Source of the DNA: Pleomorphochaeta sp.
Lineage (GTDB): Bacteria; Spirochaetota; Spirochaetia; Sphaerochaetales; Sphaerochaetaceae
DNA: 64,000 bases
Direction of reading: 5' to 3'
Assembly (NCBI GenBank): GCA_028532815.1
Contig: JAQQAS010000040.1
Span: 38,838 to 102,837, forward strand
How positions within the stretch are numbered: position 1 is the first letter of the stretch; every line of letters starts with the position of its first letter. Below are positions 19,115-27,224 of this stretch, piece after piece. Both the position numbers and the translations under genes were made by a program. The notes beneath the pieces were generated by a model. The model was given only the letters and a program-made list of their open reading frames with translations. It had not been told where the DNA came from and did no database searches.

Positions 19115-20296
19115 ATGAATACTTATAATACGATAATTATTGGTGGTGGTGCATCCGGTCTGTTTCTTGCCAAAAATTTAGCAGAGAATAATATAAATAC
19201 TTTGGTAATAGAAAAAATGGACTCTCCAGCAAAAAAACTTTTAATAACTGGAGGGGGAATGTGCAATCTCACAAGAGATAATAGCAGTTTTGAGTTTCTA
19301 AAACATTATGATACTGCAAATAAATTCCTAGGACCAAGCTTTGCTCTTCTTTCCCCTCAAGATACTCAATCTTGGTTTAAAAATAGAGGTTTAGATTTAA
19401 TAACAAGAGAAGATGGAAAAATCTTTCCAAAATCTAGAAATGCTAAATCAGTTTTAGATTTATTATTAGATAGTAACTATACGCTTTTAAATAATACTAA
19501 AGTCGAATCAATTAAAAAAGAAGATGATTTTTTTATTGTAAATGACTTATATAAAGCAACCAATGTAGTACTAGCTTGTGGTGGAATGTCGTACCCTTCT
19601 ACAGGTTCTACAGGGGATGGATATGATCTAGCTAGGAAATTAAATCATACAGTTATTGGTTTAAAACCGGGGTTAGCAAGTTTTAAAATAACAAATGAAG
19701 ATGTTAGTGAAATTGAAGGGATATCTTTAAAAGATGTAACAATTTCTTTTAATGACATGTATTCAAACAAAAAAAAGATTAGAAAGAATACTGATGATTT
19801 AATATTTACTAGAATAGGAATTTCTGGACCAGTTGTTTTAGATATTTCAAAATATGCAAAACATAATCAAAAAATATATTTAAATTTGAATTGTCAAATT
19901 CAAAAAGAAAGTACTAATAAACTCTTATCAACAAGTATTAGACATCAAACACAGTTACAATCAAGACTTGTAAATTATCTCTTAAAATCCTTGAATATTA
20001 ATGATGATATTTGTGAAAACATTTCAAAAAAGAAAGTAAATCAAATTAATGAAAAACTTAAAAGATGGGAATTAGAAATCTCTTTAAAAGGCCAATTGAA
20101 AGGGGCTATGGCTACCTCTGGTGGCATTAATCTTAAAGAAGTAGATAATAAAACTCTTGAGTCAAAAATAGTTAACAACTTATATTTCTGTGGAGAAATA
20201 TTAGATTTTTGTGGTGATTGTGGTGGTTACAATTTACAAGCTTGTTGGTCAACAGCCTTTAGTGTTTCTACTTCGATTAAAAATAAGACTAAATAA
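19115..20296 (+). CDS. HI0933/BaiN-family FAD-dependent oxidoreductase
   Basis: Two-dinucleotide-binding-domain flavoprotein. The N-terminal Rossmann motif is IIGGGASGLFLAKNLAENN with the downstream acidic residue in VIEK. The family signature TGGGMCNLTRDN appears near residue 45, YPSTGSTGDGYDLARKLNH near 160, and the C-terminal YFCGEILDFCGDCGGYNLQACWSTAF closes the FAD site. The 393-residue length is normal for YhiN/BaiN proteins. Biochemistry of the family is little known; one member, BaiN, reduces bile-acid intermediates, but that function should not be carried over. The last eight bases overlap the convergent neighbour. Confidence 0.9.
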   Translation: MNTYNTIIIGGGASGLFLAKNLAENNINTLVIEKMDSPAKKLLITGGGMCNLTRDNSSFEFLKHYDTANKFLGPSFALLSPQDTQSWFKNRGLDLITREDGKIFPKSRNAKSVLDLLLDSNYTLLNNTKVESIKKEDDFFIVNDLYKATNVVLACGGMSYPSTGSTGDGYDLARKLNHTVIGLKPGLASFKITNEDVSEIEGISLKDVTISFNDMYSNKKKIRKNTDDLIFTRIGISGPVVLDISKYAKHNQKIYLNLNCQIQKESTNKLLSTSIRHQTQLQSRLVNYLLKSLNINDDICENISKKKVNQINEKLKRWELEISLKGQLKGAMATSGGINLKEVDNKTLESKIVNNLYFCGEILDFCGDCGGYNLQACWSTAFSVSTSIKNKTK

Positions 20297-20888
20297 ATTT
20301 TACTTTAAACAATCTAAGAATAAAGGAAAGTATTAAAGTAATTATGGTAAACGGAATAACTGTTATAAGCATTATTAACTCATAAAAGATGTTTGTTCTA
20401 CTATCACGTTTACTTTTATCTTTTTTAAATCTAGAAATAAAAGATCCTAAAACAATACCATAGACATTACCAATCGTTATAATTCTAATAGCTGCTAAAA
20501 TACCTAAGGCTTTCTCTTCACCATATTCTTTAACGATTTTTAACCATATACTTTTTTCAACCTTTGCACGACATTCTGCATAGTATGAAGCAAATAAAAT
20601 TGCATTTAGTTCATCTTTTGGAGTATTTTCTTGACTACTTCCTTCAAGAAGTTGAGAAATTTCTTCACTTGAAAGACCAGCATCTAAGGCCATTTTTGTA
20701 TGTGCATAAGAACACATCGCACAACCATTTACTTCAGTAACTGCTAACATTAATCTTTCTTGAAATTGTTGAGAGACAATATTTTTTTTCTTAGCTTTTG
20801 ATAAATATCTTATAGTATTAAAAGCTCTAAGCAAATGCATAAAAGCTTCTCCAATATTATATAACTTTTTCCCTAACTTCTTTTTCAT
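20289..20888 (-). CDS. Carboxymuconolactone decarboxylase/AhpD-like protein with a C-terminal membrane helix
   Basis: Contains the AhpD-like core with the redox motif CAMCSYAH (CxxCxxxH) in a helical domain, as in peroxidase-linked or disulfide-handling CMD proteins. The last 45 residues contain a hydrophobic segment (LIMLITVIPFTIITLILSFILRL), so the protein is probably tethered to the inner membrane, which is unusual for this family. I chose the ATG at 20888 (199 residues) because it lies seven bases after GAGGTGAT; a GTG four codons upstream lacks such spacing. The gene stands alone and has a palindrome on its -10 element, so it is probably repressor-controlled. A role in peroxide or thiol stress is inferred. 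Confidence 0.85.
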   Translation of the reverse strand: MKKKLGKKLYNIGEAFMHLLRAFNTIRYLSKAKKKNIVSQQFQERLMLAVTEVNGCAMCSYAHTKMALDAGLSSEEISQLLEGSSQENTPKDELNAILFASYYAECRAKVEKSIWLKIVKEYGEEKALGILAAIRIITIGNVYGIVLGSFISRFKKDKSKRDSRTNIFYELIMLITVIPFTIITLILSFILRLFKVKFI

Positions 20889-20945
20889 ACCAAATATCAC
20901 CTCTCATAGTTGATAGTAACTATATCCAATAAACAAATATTTATA

Positions 20946-20960
20946 TGTGATTATATCACA
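20946..20960 (-). promoter_or_regulatory. Extended -10 promoter with a 15-bp palindrome, upstream of the AhpD-like gene
   Basis: TGTGAT-TAT-ATCACA is a perfect dyad. On the minus strand it contains TG-A-TATAAT, an extended -10. A protein bound to the dyad would block the promoter. A second dyad, ATAGTT-N6-AACTAT, lies at about 20907-20924, near the ribosome binding site. Confidence 0.5.
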
Positions 20961-20962
20961 AA

Positions 20963-20992
20963 ATAGGTAGTCTTATTTCTAAGACTACCTAT
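20963..20992 (-). terminator. Terminator of the ytrA-type ABC operon
   Basis: A perfect 13-bp stem (20963-20975 with 20980-20992) with a four-base loop lies eight bases after the permease stop. The T tract is short (ATTTT). It separates this operon from the AhpD-like gene downstream. Confidence 0.75.
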
Positions 20993-20999
20993 AATCTAC

Positions 21000-21803
21000 T
21001 TATTTCTTTTTACCATATAAAGGTTTTTTTCTCATTATAAAAAAAGCTAGTATTAATAGAGGAAGTATTATCACTAACAAAGAGACAAAAATAAATTGAT
21101 AAGAAAAACCATTTTCTAAACCGAAGAAGTGAATACAATTCTTAAAGAATTGAATTACTTTTTGATTACCAAATAAATTCTCAATAATTGCTTTAGGAAT
21201 AGCATAAGCTAATACAACTGGAATAAACAAAAATACAATCCACCTATAAAGCTTTTCGAGTCTTACCCAAAGAGAATATATAAAAATTCCTAAAGCTGAT
21301 GCTGCGATAGATATAAAGGTATAATAGCTTAAAGAATATAACCAATATGAGAAAAGAGACGCATATCTTACATCTGAGCCAATAAATAGACTTTTATTAT
21401 TAATATTAACATTTTTAAAATGAGCACTTACTTCAATGAATTCTTGATATTGAGATTTATAAAAAATTGAATTTAATATTGAAAATAAAAGCGCTACTAC
21501 AAATGAAATAGAAATCATTACTAACAAGTTCGATATAAAAGAAGTTTCTCTACTTTTACCAAATTGATTACAGATAAGATCTACATTCCTACTTGTAACT
21601 AAAGTAAAAATAAAGGAAACAACATATACTGTAAAATAATTTGGAATTAATCCTTGGATATCACTGAAACTAAAAGTTTCCCCAAGCATCATTACTAGTA
21701 AAAATACTAAAAAGGTAACACCAACAACAATGGAGTATATAATACCTGTTGCTTTCAAGTTTTCTTTTAAGAAATATGAATAAGTTTGTTTTATATGCAT
21801 CAT
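21000..21803 (-). CDS. ABC transporter permease, YtrC/D-like
   Basis: Membrane subunit of 267 residues with about six hydrophobic segments (near 18-40, 50-70, 85-110, 150-175, 190-210 and 238-258) and a basic C terminus (RKKPLYGKKK). No recognisable peptide or sugar permease motif is present, as usual for permeases paired with YtrA-type regulators. The start ATG shares a base with the stop of the ATPase gene, so the two are coupled. Export of a peptide antibiotic or a role in cell-envelope stress is the common job of such systems; this is inference from the operon structure. It is the last gene, followed by a strong hairpin. Confidence 0.8.
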   Translation of the reverse strand: MMHIKQTYSYFLKENLKATGIIYSIVVGVTFLVFLLVMMLGETFSFSDIQGLIPNYFTVYVVSFIFTLVTSRNVDLICNQFGKSRETSFISNLLVMISISFVVALLFSILNSIFYKSQYQEFIEVSAHFKNVNINNKSLFIGSDVRYASLFSYWLYSLSYYTFISIAASALGIFIYSLWVRLEKLYRWIVFLFIPVVLAYAIPKAIIENLFGNQKVIQFFKNCIHFFGLENGFSYQFIFVSLLVIILPLLILAFFIMRKKPLYGKKK

Positions 21804-22648
21804 TAATTTCCTTTTGTTATTTCGATAAACATTCTTTGAAGATCAACTTTTTTAACAGTTACGCCTTCAACTTCATCAAGTGCCCCACTCACATAAGCTG
21901 AGTAAACTTTACCAATTTTATTTGAGCCTAATAATTTAGAATTAATAATTGCTTTATCAACTAAATCTTTAGGTCCAATAACTTCAATAACGCTTTTACT
22001 TAACTCTTCAACAGCCCCCGTTGAAACTAGTTTACCGTCATTTATAATAATTGCATCTTGGGCTAAGTTAGCAATTTCATCTATTAAGTGAGTACTTACG
22101 ATATAGCAAACATCCTTCTCTTTTTCTAAGAAAGTAGCTATTAATAATTTATAGAATAAATCTCTATGAGGAGCATCTAAACCAAGAACAGGTTCATCAA
22201 ATAATACAAAGTTTGCACTTGAACAAAAAGCTAAAATAACTTTGAAAATTGAGCTATAACCTGTCGATAATTTATTAATATCTGTTTTGAGGTTTAATTC
22301 AAAATCTTTTGCTAATTCTAGAGCATAATCATAATTAAAGTTTTTATCAAAAGTTTTTGCCATTTTAAAAGCAGCAAAACAAGAGATTCCACCAAAGAAA
22401 TCATCATCTCCCATTAAAAATACTCTACTCATCAAATCATCATTGTTATAAATATTATCTCCATCAATACAAATAGTGCCTGATGATGGGAATAATCTAT
22501 TAGTAATAATGTTCATCAATGTACTTTTACCAGCACCATTTCTACCCAAAAGAGCATAAATTTTACCTGTTTCAAATTCAATTGATAAATCATCTAAAGC
22601 TTTAACATTTTTAAAATTTTTTGAAATATTATTTATTTGCAGTTTCAT
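21803..22648 (-). CDS. ABC transporter ATP-binding protein of the YtrA-type operon
   Basis: Single ABC cassette of 281 residues. Walker A is ALLGRNGAGKSTLMNI (about residues 35-50). The signature is degenerate (NKLSTGYSSIFKVILAF in place of LSGGQ), Walker B is FVLFDEPVLGLD and the H-loop is VSTHLIDEI. The LSTGY-type signature is typical of the small ABC-2-type exporters regulated by YtrA proteins. The ATG at 22648 is preferred over a TTG two codons upstream because AAGGAAATT lies eight bases before it. The gene overlaps the regulator gene by 20 bases. Confidence 0.9.
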   Translation of the reverse strand: MKLQINNISKNFKNVKALDDLSIEFETGKIYALLGRNGAGKSTLMNIITNRLFPSSGTICIDGDNIYNNDDLMSRVFLMGDDDFFGGISCFAAFKMAKTFDKNFNYDYALELAKDFELNLKTDINKLSTGYSSIFKVILAFCSSANFVLFDEPVLGLDAPHRDLFYKLLIATFLEKEKDVCYIVSTHLIDEIANLAQDAIIINDGKLVSTGAVEELSKSVIEVIGPKDLVDKAIINSKLLGSNKIGKVYSAYVSGALDEVEGVTVKKVDLQRMFIEITKGN

Positions 22649-23009
22649 AGTCAATTTCCTTACCGATTATTTCAATTATATCTTTTTTATCAAAACCTAA
22701 ATTTCTAGCCTCTTTGACTAAAGGTTCAATAAAACTTTCTTTAAATGAATTCATTCTTTTTTCTTTCACTTTTTCTCTAGCACCTTCACTTACAAACATG
22801 CCAACACCTCTTTTCTTAAAAATAATACCTTCCTGTACTAGAAGATTCATTCCTTTCAAGACTGTAGCTGGATTAAGACTATATCCAAGAGAAATCTCTG
22901 TAGTGGAAGGAATTTGTTCTCCTTCTTTATAGAGTCCTATAAAAATATCATCTTCTAAACCTTTTGCAACTTGAATATAAATGGGAATGTCATTTTGTTT
23001 AAATTCCAT
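22629..23009 (-). CDS. YtrA-subfamily GntR regulator
   Basis: Short GntR protein of 126 residues: a winged-helix domain (IYIQVAKGLEDDIFIGLYKEGEQIPSTTEISLGYSLNPATVLKGMNLLVQEGIIFKKRGVGMFVSEGA, residues about 9-80) followed by only 45 residues of helical dimerisation tail. That is the YtrA subfamily, whose members repress their own ABC exporter operons. Here it is the first gene of exactly such an operon. The ATG follows AAAGGATATCTT. A 44-bp dyad covering its promoter starts 17 bases upstream and is the obvious operator. Confidence 0.92.
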   Translation of the reverse strand: MEFKQNDIPIYIQVAKGLEDDIFIGLYKEGEQIPSTTEISLGYSLNPATVLKGMNLLVQEGIIFKKRGVGMFVSEGAREKVKEKRMNSFKESFIEPLVKEARNLGFDKKDIIEIIGKEIDYETANK

Positions 23010-23025
23010 AAGATATCCTTTATAT

Positions 23026-23069
23026 TGTGTTATATGGTTAATTACTTCAGTAACTAACCATATAACACA
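23026..23069 (-). promoter_or_regulatory. Large palindromic operator of the YtrA-type operon
   Basis: Two 20-base arms (23026-23045 and 23050-23069) are inverted repeats with a single mismatch around the four-base centre TTCA; the core reads TGTGTTATATGGTTA on each side. It overlaps the predicted -10 and transcribed leader of the regulator-ABC operon. Repression by the encoded YtrA-type protein is inference. Confidence 0.75.
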
Positions 23070-23085
23070 TAATTAAGTTTGTCAA
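23057..23085 (-). promoter_or_regulatory. Sigma-70 promoter of the YtrA-type operon
   Basis: On the minus strand TTGACA (23085-23080), 17 bp, TATGGT (23062-23057). The -10 lies inside the distal arm of the operator. Confidence 0.6.
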
Positions 23086-23114
23086 TATTCTTTTAATAAA
23101 TTTATTAATGACAT

Positions 23115-23143
23115 TTGACAAAAACTCTTGAAAGGAATATTAT
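23115..23143 (+). promoter_or_regulatory. Promoter of the arsR-rhodanese-tauE operon
   Basis: TTGACA (23115-23120), 17-bp spacer, TATTAT (23138-23143): nearly consensus, 42 bases before the arsR-type start codon. The -10 is covered by the operator palindrome. Confidence 0.75.
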
Positions 23144-23149
23144 ATTCCT
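23133..23149 (+). promoter_or_regulatory. ArsR-type operator palindrome
   Basis: AGGAATAT-T-ATATTCCT is a perfect 17-bp dyad lying on the -10 element. A further half site (TAGGAATATA) follows about 12 bases downstream at 23161-23170. Autorepression by the adjacent ArsR-family protein is the natural reading. Confidence 0.7.
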
Positions 23150-23184
23150 AAATACTCATATAGGAATATAAAGAGAAAGTATAA

Positions 23185-23571
23185 ATGGATGCTATAACTA
23201 TATTAAAAATCTTATCAGATCAAACCAGACTTAGAATATTAAATCTATTAAAAGAAGATTCTCTCTGTGTTGGAGAAATTCAAACTCTTTTAGACATTAA
23301 ACAACCAAATGCTTCAAAACATTTAGAAAAACTAAAACTATATGAACTTATTCTTTCTAAGAAAAAAGCTCAATGGGTATATTATCAAATAAATTTAGAA
23401 AAATTCGAAAAATATAAATTCTTAAAAGATTTATTATTCAGTGACATAAAAAGAGAAGAAATTTTCAATATTGATATTTCCAGACTTAAAAAATACAAAA
23501 ATAGTGACCTCTGCTGTCAAGATTTAAAAAATGTAGGATTTAAGTTTGATAATATAAAATTTAATACTTAA
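23185..23571 (+). CDS. ArsR-family repressor, possible persulfide/redox sensor
   Basis: Winged-helix regulator of 128 residues: LKILSDQTRLRILNLLKEDSLCVGEIQTLLDIKQPNASKHLEKLKLYELI carries the ArsR helix-turn-helix (about residues 8-60). Cysteines are Cys28, at the start of the helix before the recognition helix, and Cys110-Cys111 near the C terminus. Classic metal-site motifs (ELCVCDL, distal His/Asp sites) are not evident. Association with a rhodanese and a TauE-type exporter matches sulfur-responsive ArsR proteins such as BigR/SqrR, which form a disulfide or polysulfide bridge between two cysteines. Sensing sulfur species here is inference. Confidence 0.9.
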   Translation: MDAITILKILSDQTRLRILNLLKEDSLCVGEIQTLLDIKQPNASKHLEKLKLYELILSKKKAQWVYYQINLEKFEKYKFLKDLLFSDIKREEIFNIDISRLKKYKNSDLCCQDLKNVGFKFDNIKFNT

Positions 23572-23593
23572 AAGTCAAAAATGGAGCTTAAAT

Positions 23594-23995
23594 ATGAAAG
23601 ACTTTGCTAACTTACTAAGAAACTATGATTTAGAATATTTTGGAAAAGGAACACACAAAGTAACCTTTGAAGAAATGATTAAAGCAAAAAAAGAAAATTC
23701 TGCTTTTATCCTTGATGTTAGAACTGAAGAAGAAAACAAACTAATTAGTTTTAATTTTGCGACTAATATTGCCATTTCTCAAATTCCTGATAGATTAAAC
23801 GAAATCCCAAAAGATAAAACTATTGTAGTATTTTGTTCCTCTGCAACAAGAGCAACAATCACTTCAGTTTATTTACAATTAAATGGATATAATGATGTAA
23901 AAATACTTTTAGACAGTGTTGGAGACATTGCATCTAATATTAAACCAGTATTTGCTTTAAAAAACAAAGATTTAATTTCTAAATTAATAAGCTAA
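23594..23995 (+). CDS. Rhodanese-like sulfurtransferase
   Basis: Single rhodanese domain in 133 residues. FILDVRTEEENKLISF is the CH2A-type motif and VVFCSSATRATITSVYLQLNGY is the active-site loop, with Cys in CSSATRA as the persulfide-carrying residue (the loop usually reads CxxGxRS). No signal peptide is seen, so it is cytoplasmic. Ribosome binding site AAATGGAGCTTAAAT precedes the ATG. It lies between the ArsR-type regulator (23 bases before) and the TauE-type exporter (four bases after), suggesting a sulfide/persulfide-handling operon. Confidence 0.9.
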   Translation: MKDFANLLRNYDLEYFGKGTHKVTFEEMIKAKKENSAFILDVRTEEENKLISFNFATNIAISQIPDRLNEIPKDKTIVVFCSSATRATITSVYLQLNGYNDVKILLDSVGDIASNIKPVFALKNKDLISKLIS

Positions 23996-23999
23996 AAAT

Positions 24000-24788
24000 A
24001 TGAGCACTTTATTTATTATAAGCATAGTAATTTTTATCATCGCAATAACAATGTCTATGGTTGGAAAAGGTGGTGGTAATTTTTATGTATTAGTTATGGT
24101 TTTAGCTGGGATTTCTATGCACAATGCTGCAACTACCTCCCAGTTGATTATGATGGGAACTTCATTAGCATCAATGCTAATTTTTCATAAAAATAAAAGA
24201 GTTGACTGGAAATTGGCCTTGGTAATTGATCCACCAACAGATATTATGGCTTTTTTTGGAGGATATTTTGCATCCTCTGTTGAAGGGACTACTTTAAAAC
24301 TAATGTTTGCAGGATTCTTAATTTTAATATCAATTTTCATGTATATTCCTGTAAAAGAAAAACCTTTAGTCCAAAATAAAGCTTTTGGTAGATGGAACAG
24401 ACATTTTGGTGAATTTGATTACAGTGTTAATTTATGGTTAATACTTCCTATAACAGCTACTGTTGGATTCTTCTCTGGTGCAATTGGTATTTCTGGAGGT
24501 GCTTTTAAAATTCCTATGATGGTAATGCTTTGTGGTATTCCAATGTCAATTGCAGTTGGAACATCTTCAGCAATGGTTGCAGCTACAGCGTTAATGGGCT
24601 TTATCGGACACAGCATAAATGGAGATTTTAACCCCTCATTAGCTATTCCTTTAAGTATTGTTGCTATTCTAGGAGGAATAATTGGTGGAAAATTTGCACT
24701 AAAAAGCAAACCTAAAAACTTAAAGAAAATTTTTGCTACTACAAATTTAATTGCAGCTATAATTATGATAATAAATATCTTAAGTTAA
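24000..24788 (+). CDS. TauE/SafE-family sulfite/sulfonate exporter
   Basis: Integral membrane protein of 262 residues with about eight helices. The two TauE repeats are visible as SMVGKGGGNFYVLVMVLAG near the N terminus and GFFSGAIGISGGAFKIPMMV in the second half, both with the glycine-rich turn of the family. A central hydrophilic loop (KNKAFGRWNRHFGEFDYS, about residues 125-140) separates the halves. Substrate is probably a sulfur oxyanion or sulfonate, given the ArsR and rhodanese partners, but the family also includes other anion transporters. It ends 11 bases before the convergent regulator gene with no terminator between. Confidence 0.88.
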   Translation: MSTLFIISIVIFIIAITMSMVGKGGGNFYVLVMVLAGISMHNAATTSQLIMMGTSLASMLIFHKNKRVDWKLALVIDPPTDIMAFFGGYFASSVEGTTLKLMFAGFLILISIFMYIPVKEKPLVQNKAFGRWNRHFGEFDYSVNLWLILPITATVGFFSGAIGISGGAFKIPMMVMLCGIPMSIAVGTSSAMVAATALMGFIGHSINGDFNPSLAIPLSIVAILGGIIGGKFALKSKPKNLKKIFATTNLIAAIIMIINILS

Positions 24789-24799
24789 TATTAATAAAA

Positions 24800-25855
24800 T
24801 TAGGGATAATAAATTGTTGGTTTAAATATATAAGAATAATCATGTATTTTGTAATTGGAATCATCTAACATTCTTATTATATTTTTACCAACTTTGATTC
24901 CAACTTCAAAAGAAGGAGATATTGAGCAGAGAATATTTTCTTCTTTCCAGTTATCGCCTGAGTAATCAAAACAAGCAAGTTTCCTCGGATATTTAGTTTT
25001 ATATTGAATATGTTTTAAAATCATAAAATTACAACAAATGATTGCACTACTTCTATTTTTCTTTAAAAATTTAGAAATAATTCTATCAAATTCTCTTTCA
25101 TCAGCAATATTATCGCTAATAATCCATTTAATATTTTCATCTTTTATTTCAATATTATATTGATTTAAAGCCTGGATAAAACCTCTATATTTTTGAATTC
25201 CTTGATAGTTATCATAGAAAAAAATACCTGCAATATCTTTATGTCCCTCTTCAACTATTTGTTTTACTAATAAATTCGCACATTTTTTATCATCGATAAT
25301 TACTTTAGGGAAATTTGTCTCTGGATAATAGTTATTATAAAAAATAACCCTTATATCTTTTTGCTCTATTTTTTGATAAATATCTAGATTTGGATTCATC
25401 AAGCTAGCCTTTACACCATCAATAATTAAACCATCAAAGCCTTTAGTGCAAGCTTTTAAGCAAGCCCTTTCATTTGAAAACTTATTATCAGTATAGAAAA
25501 TTCTCAATTCAATACTCTTATCTTTTAACTCTTGTTGTAAGCCTTTAATAAACAATTTATTTGCAAGTTTATCTTGGCCTTGAATAATCGTAGCTATCCT
25601 ATATCTACAATTATTATTAATTATATTATCTTGGATAGCTACGGGTTTGAAATAAGTGCCTGAGCCTTTAACTGAAAAGATTATATTTTCTTCTTTTAAC
25701 ATATCTAATGCACGTCTAACGGTTTCACGACTAGCATTAAATCGTGAACAAAGATATGGCTCTGAAGGTATTTTATTTATTGAATTATATTTATTTTGTT
25801 CAATAAAAACCTTTATATAATCATAAATAATATCTTTCTTAAATTTCTTAGGCAT
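24800..25855 (-). CDS. GntR-type DNA-binding domain fused to a LacI-type sugar-binding domain (AraR-like regulator)
   Basis: A GntR winged helix (about residues 5-70: IYDYIKVFIEQNKYNSINKIPSEPYLCSRFNASRETVRRALDMLKEENIIFSVKGSGTYF) is joined to a periplasmic-binding-protein-like effector domain (about 85-351: RIATIIQGQDKLANKLFIKGLQQELK, FDGLIIDGVKA, HKDIAGIFFYD, SAIICCNFMILKHI). This is the AraR architecture, and effectors are normally sugars or sugar derivatives. It is the last gene of the TctCBA-sulfatase operon, 16 bases behind the sulfatase, and is probably its local regulator. The ligand may therefore be the transported or desulfated substrate. Confidence 0.9.
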   Translation of the reverse strand: MPKKFKKDIIYDYIKVFIEQNKYNSINKIPSEPYLCSRFNASRETVRRALDMLKEENIIFSVKGSGTYFKPVAIQDNIINNNCRYRIATIIQGQDKLANKLFIKGLQQELKDKSIELRIFYTDNKFSNERACLKACTKGFDGLIIDGVKASLMNPNLDIYQKIEQKDIRVIFYNNYYPETNFPKVIIDDKKCANLLVKQIVEEGHKDIAGIFFYDNYQGIQKYRGFIQALNQYNIEIKDENIKWIISDNIADEREFDRIISKFLKKNRSSAIICCNFMILKHIQYKTKYPRKLACFDYSGDNWKEENILCSISPSFEVGIKVGKNIIRMLDDSNYKIHDYSYIFKPTIYYP

Positions 25856-25871
25856 TAATAACTTAAAATCC

Positions 25872-27224
25872 TTATTTTATTGTGATATCTAACTTCTCAA
25901 CTTTCTTAATCCATTCTCTAAGTTTATCTCTTAATTGAACTTTAACACTTTGATACTCTTCTTCAAAAACAACATTTTGTAATTGATAAGGGTCTTTTTC
26001 CATATCATAAAGATAATCATCAGCATAAACCTTACTTGAAGAATATTCTCCCCCATTAAGATCTGGGGCATAAATACTGTAAAGATATCTTTCTGTTCTT
26101 ATGCATCTTCCAACTCTACTTTCTGAAATTTGTGCATAAACTTCATTTGCTCTATTATCATTTGGATTATATGCAACGTCAAGAAGATTTTCTCCAATTA
26201 AATTATCACATTCATCAATATTTGCAATTGATAGAATTGTTTTAGCAAGAGATTCTGTACTAACTAAATCTTTAATTACTTTAGACTTTTTTATCTTTCC
26301 CCCACCGATAATTAAAGGAACTTTTAGAGATGCATCATGTGCACTTCTTTTATAATCATCATATCCATTTAAATGAGAATCTTTATTTCTAGTATTAAAA
26401 TGAGAACCATGATCACTGACATAGATTATAATTGTATCATCATAAATACCTTTATCTTTTAACTCTTTTATCAATCTACCTAAATTTTGATCTAAAGAAT
26501 TACATTGACCTAAATAATCAGGATATTCAATCTCAGAATCACCTTTTAAAACTTCTAAGTCTTTAGGAAGAATATAATCTTTATATTTTTCTTTACTTCC
26601 TATAGGCCCTTGATAATGATGAGCTGTGTTTTGATGATGAGGTTCGATATGGGATAAGAACAACATAAAAGGTTTATTGTTATCACATTTCTTTACAAAA
26701 TCAATTGCGTAATCAGTTATACAATCACATCTATAACCCTCAAATTCACATTTATTATTATTTTCATCAAAAACATATCCCCCATAACCATCAGATGTAA
26801 ATTCTAATAAGTCACTTGCTCTCCAATACCCTGTATATCCACCCCTAAGTTCCTTAGGAATAGCTATTGTTTGATAATCTTGATATGGTGCTTTTTCTAA
26901 ATCTCCAGTAGATGCTAAATGCCACTTACCAACATAAGCTGTTTCATAACCATTTCCCTCAAGATAATGAGCTATAGTTTTAGCCTTAGGAGGTAAAGCT
27001 ATAGAGTTTCTAAAACAACCTGTTTCAGTTGCATATTTTCCAGTTTGGAAAATAGCTCTACAAGGGCCACAAACAGGTTGTGGTGAAAAAGCATTCTCAA
27101 ATAAAATGCCTTCTTTTGCAAGTTTATCAGCATTTGGACTTATATCTAGAGGTTGGCCATAACAACCCATTGTATCAGAACGTTGTTGATCTGAGAAATA
27201 AACAACAATATTAGTTTTGTTCAC
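25872..27224 (-). CDS. Cytoplasmic sulfatase, Cys-type (formylglycine-dependent)
   Basis: Alkaline-phosphatase-superfamily sulfatase of 450 residues. It has the N-terminal metal site NIVVYFSDQQRSD, the sulfatase signature CGPCRAIFQTGKYATETG with Cys52-x-Pro-x-Arg56 (Cys52 becomes formylglycine), AYVGKWHLAS, and the second metal site VSDHGSHFNTRNKDSHLNG. There is no signal peptide, so it should act in the cytoplasm, unlike most polysaccharide sulfatases. Translation starts at GTG (27224) six bases after AAGGAG and overlaps the tctA gene by 14 bases. Cotranscription with an importer suggests an organosulfate is taken up intact and then desulfated. A maturase (anSME) is not in the window. Confidence 0.92.
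   Translation of the reverse strand: MNKTNIVVYFSDQQRSDTMGCYGQPLDISPNADKLAKEGILFENAFSPQPVCGPCRAIFQTGKYATETGCFRNSIALPPKAKTIAHYLEGNGYETAYVGKWHLASTGDLEKAPYQDYQTIAIPKELRGGYTGYWRASDLLEFTSDGYGGYVFDENNNKCEFEGYRCDCITDYAIDFVKKCDNNKPFMLFLSHIEPHHQNTAHHYQGPIGSKEKYKDYILPKDLEVLKGDSEIEYPDYLGQCNSLDQNLGRLIKELKDKGIYDDTIIIYVSDHGSHFNTRNKDSHLNGYDDYKRSAHDASLKVPLIIGGGKIKKSKVIKDLVSTESLAKTILSIANIDECDNLIGENLLDVAYNPNDNRANEVYAQISESRVGRCIRTERYLYSIYAPDLNGGEYSSSKVYADDYLYDMEKDPYQLQNVVFEEEYQSVKVQLRDKLREWIKKVEKLDITIK

Noticed and set aside
20946..20960. CRP-type binding site
   Set aside because: TGTGA and TCACA are present but separated by five bases, not the six of the CRP consensus; treated as an unassigned palindrome.
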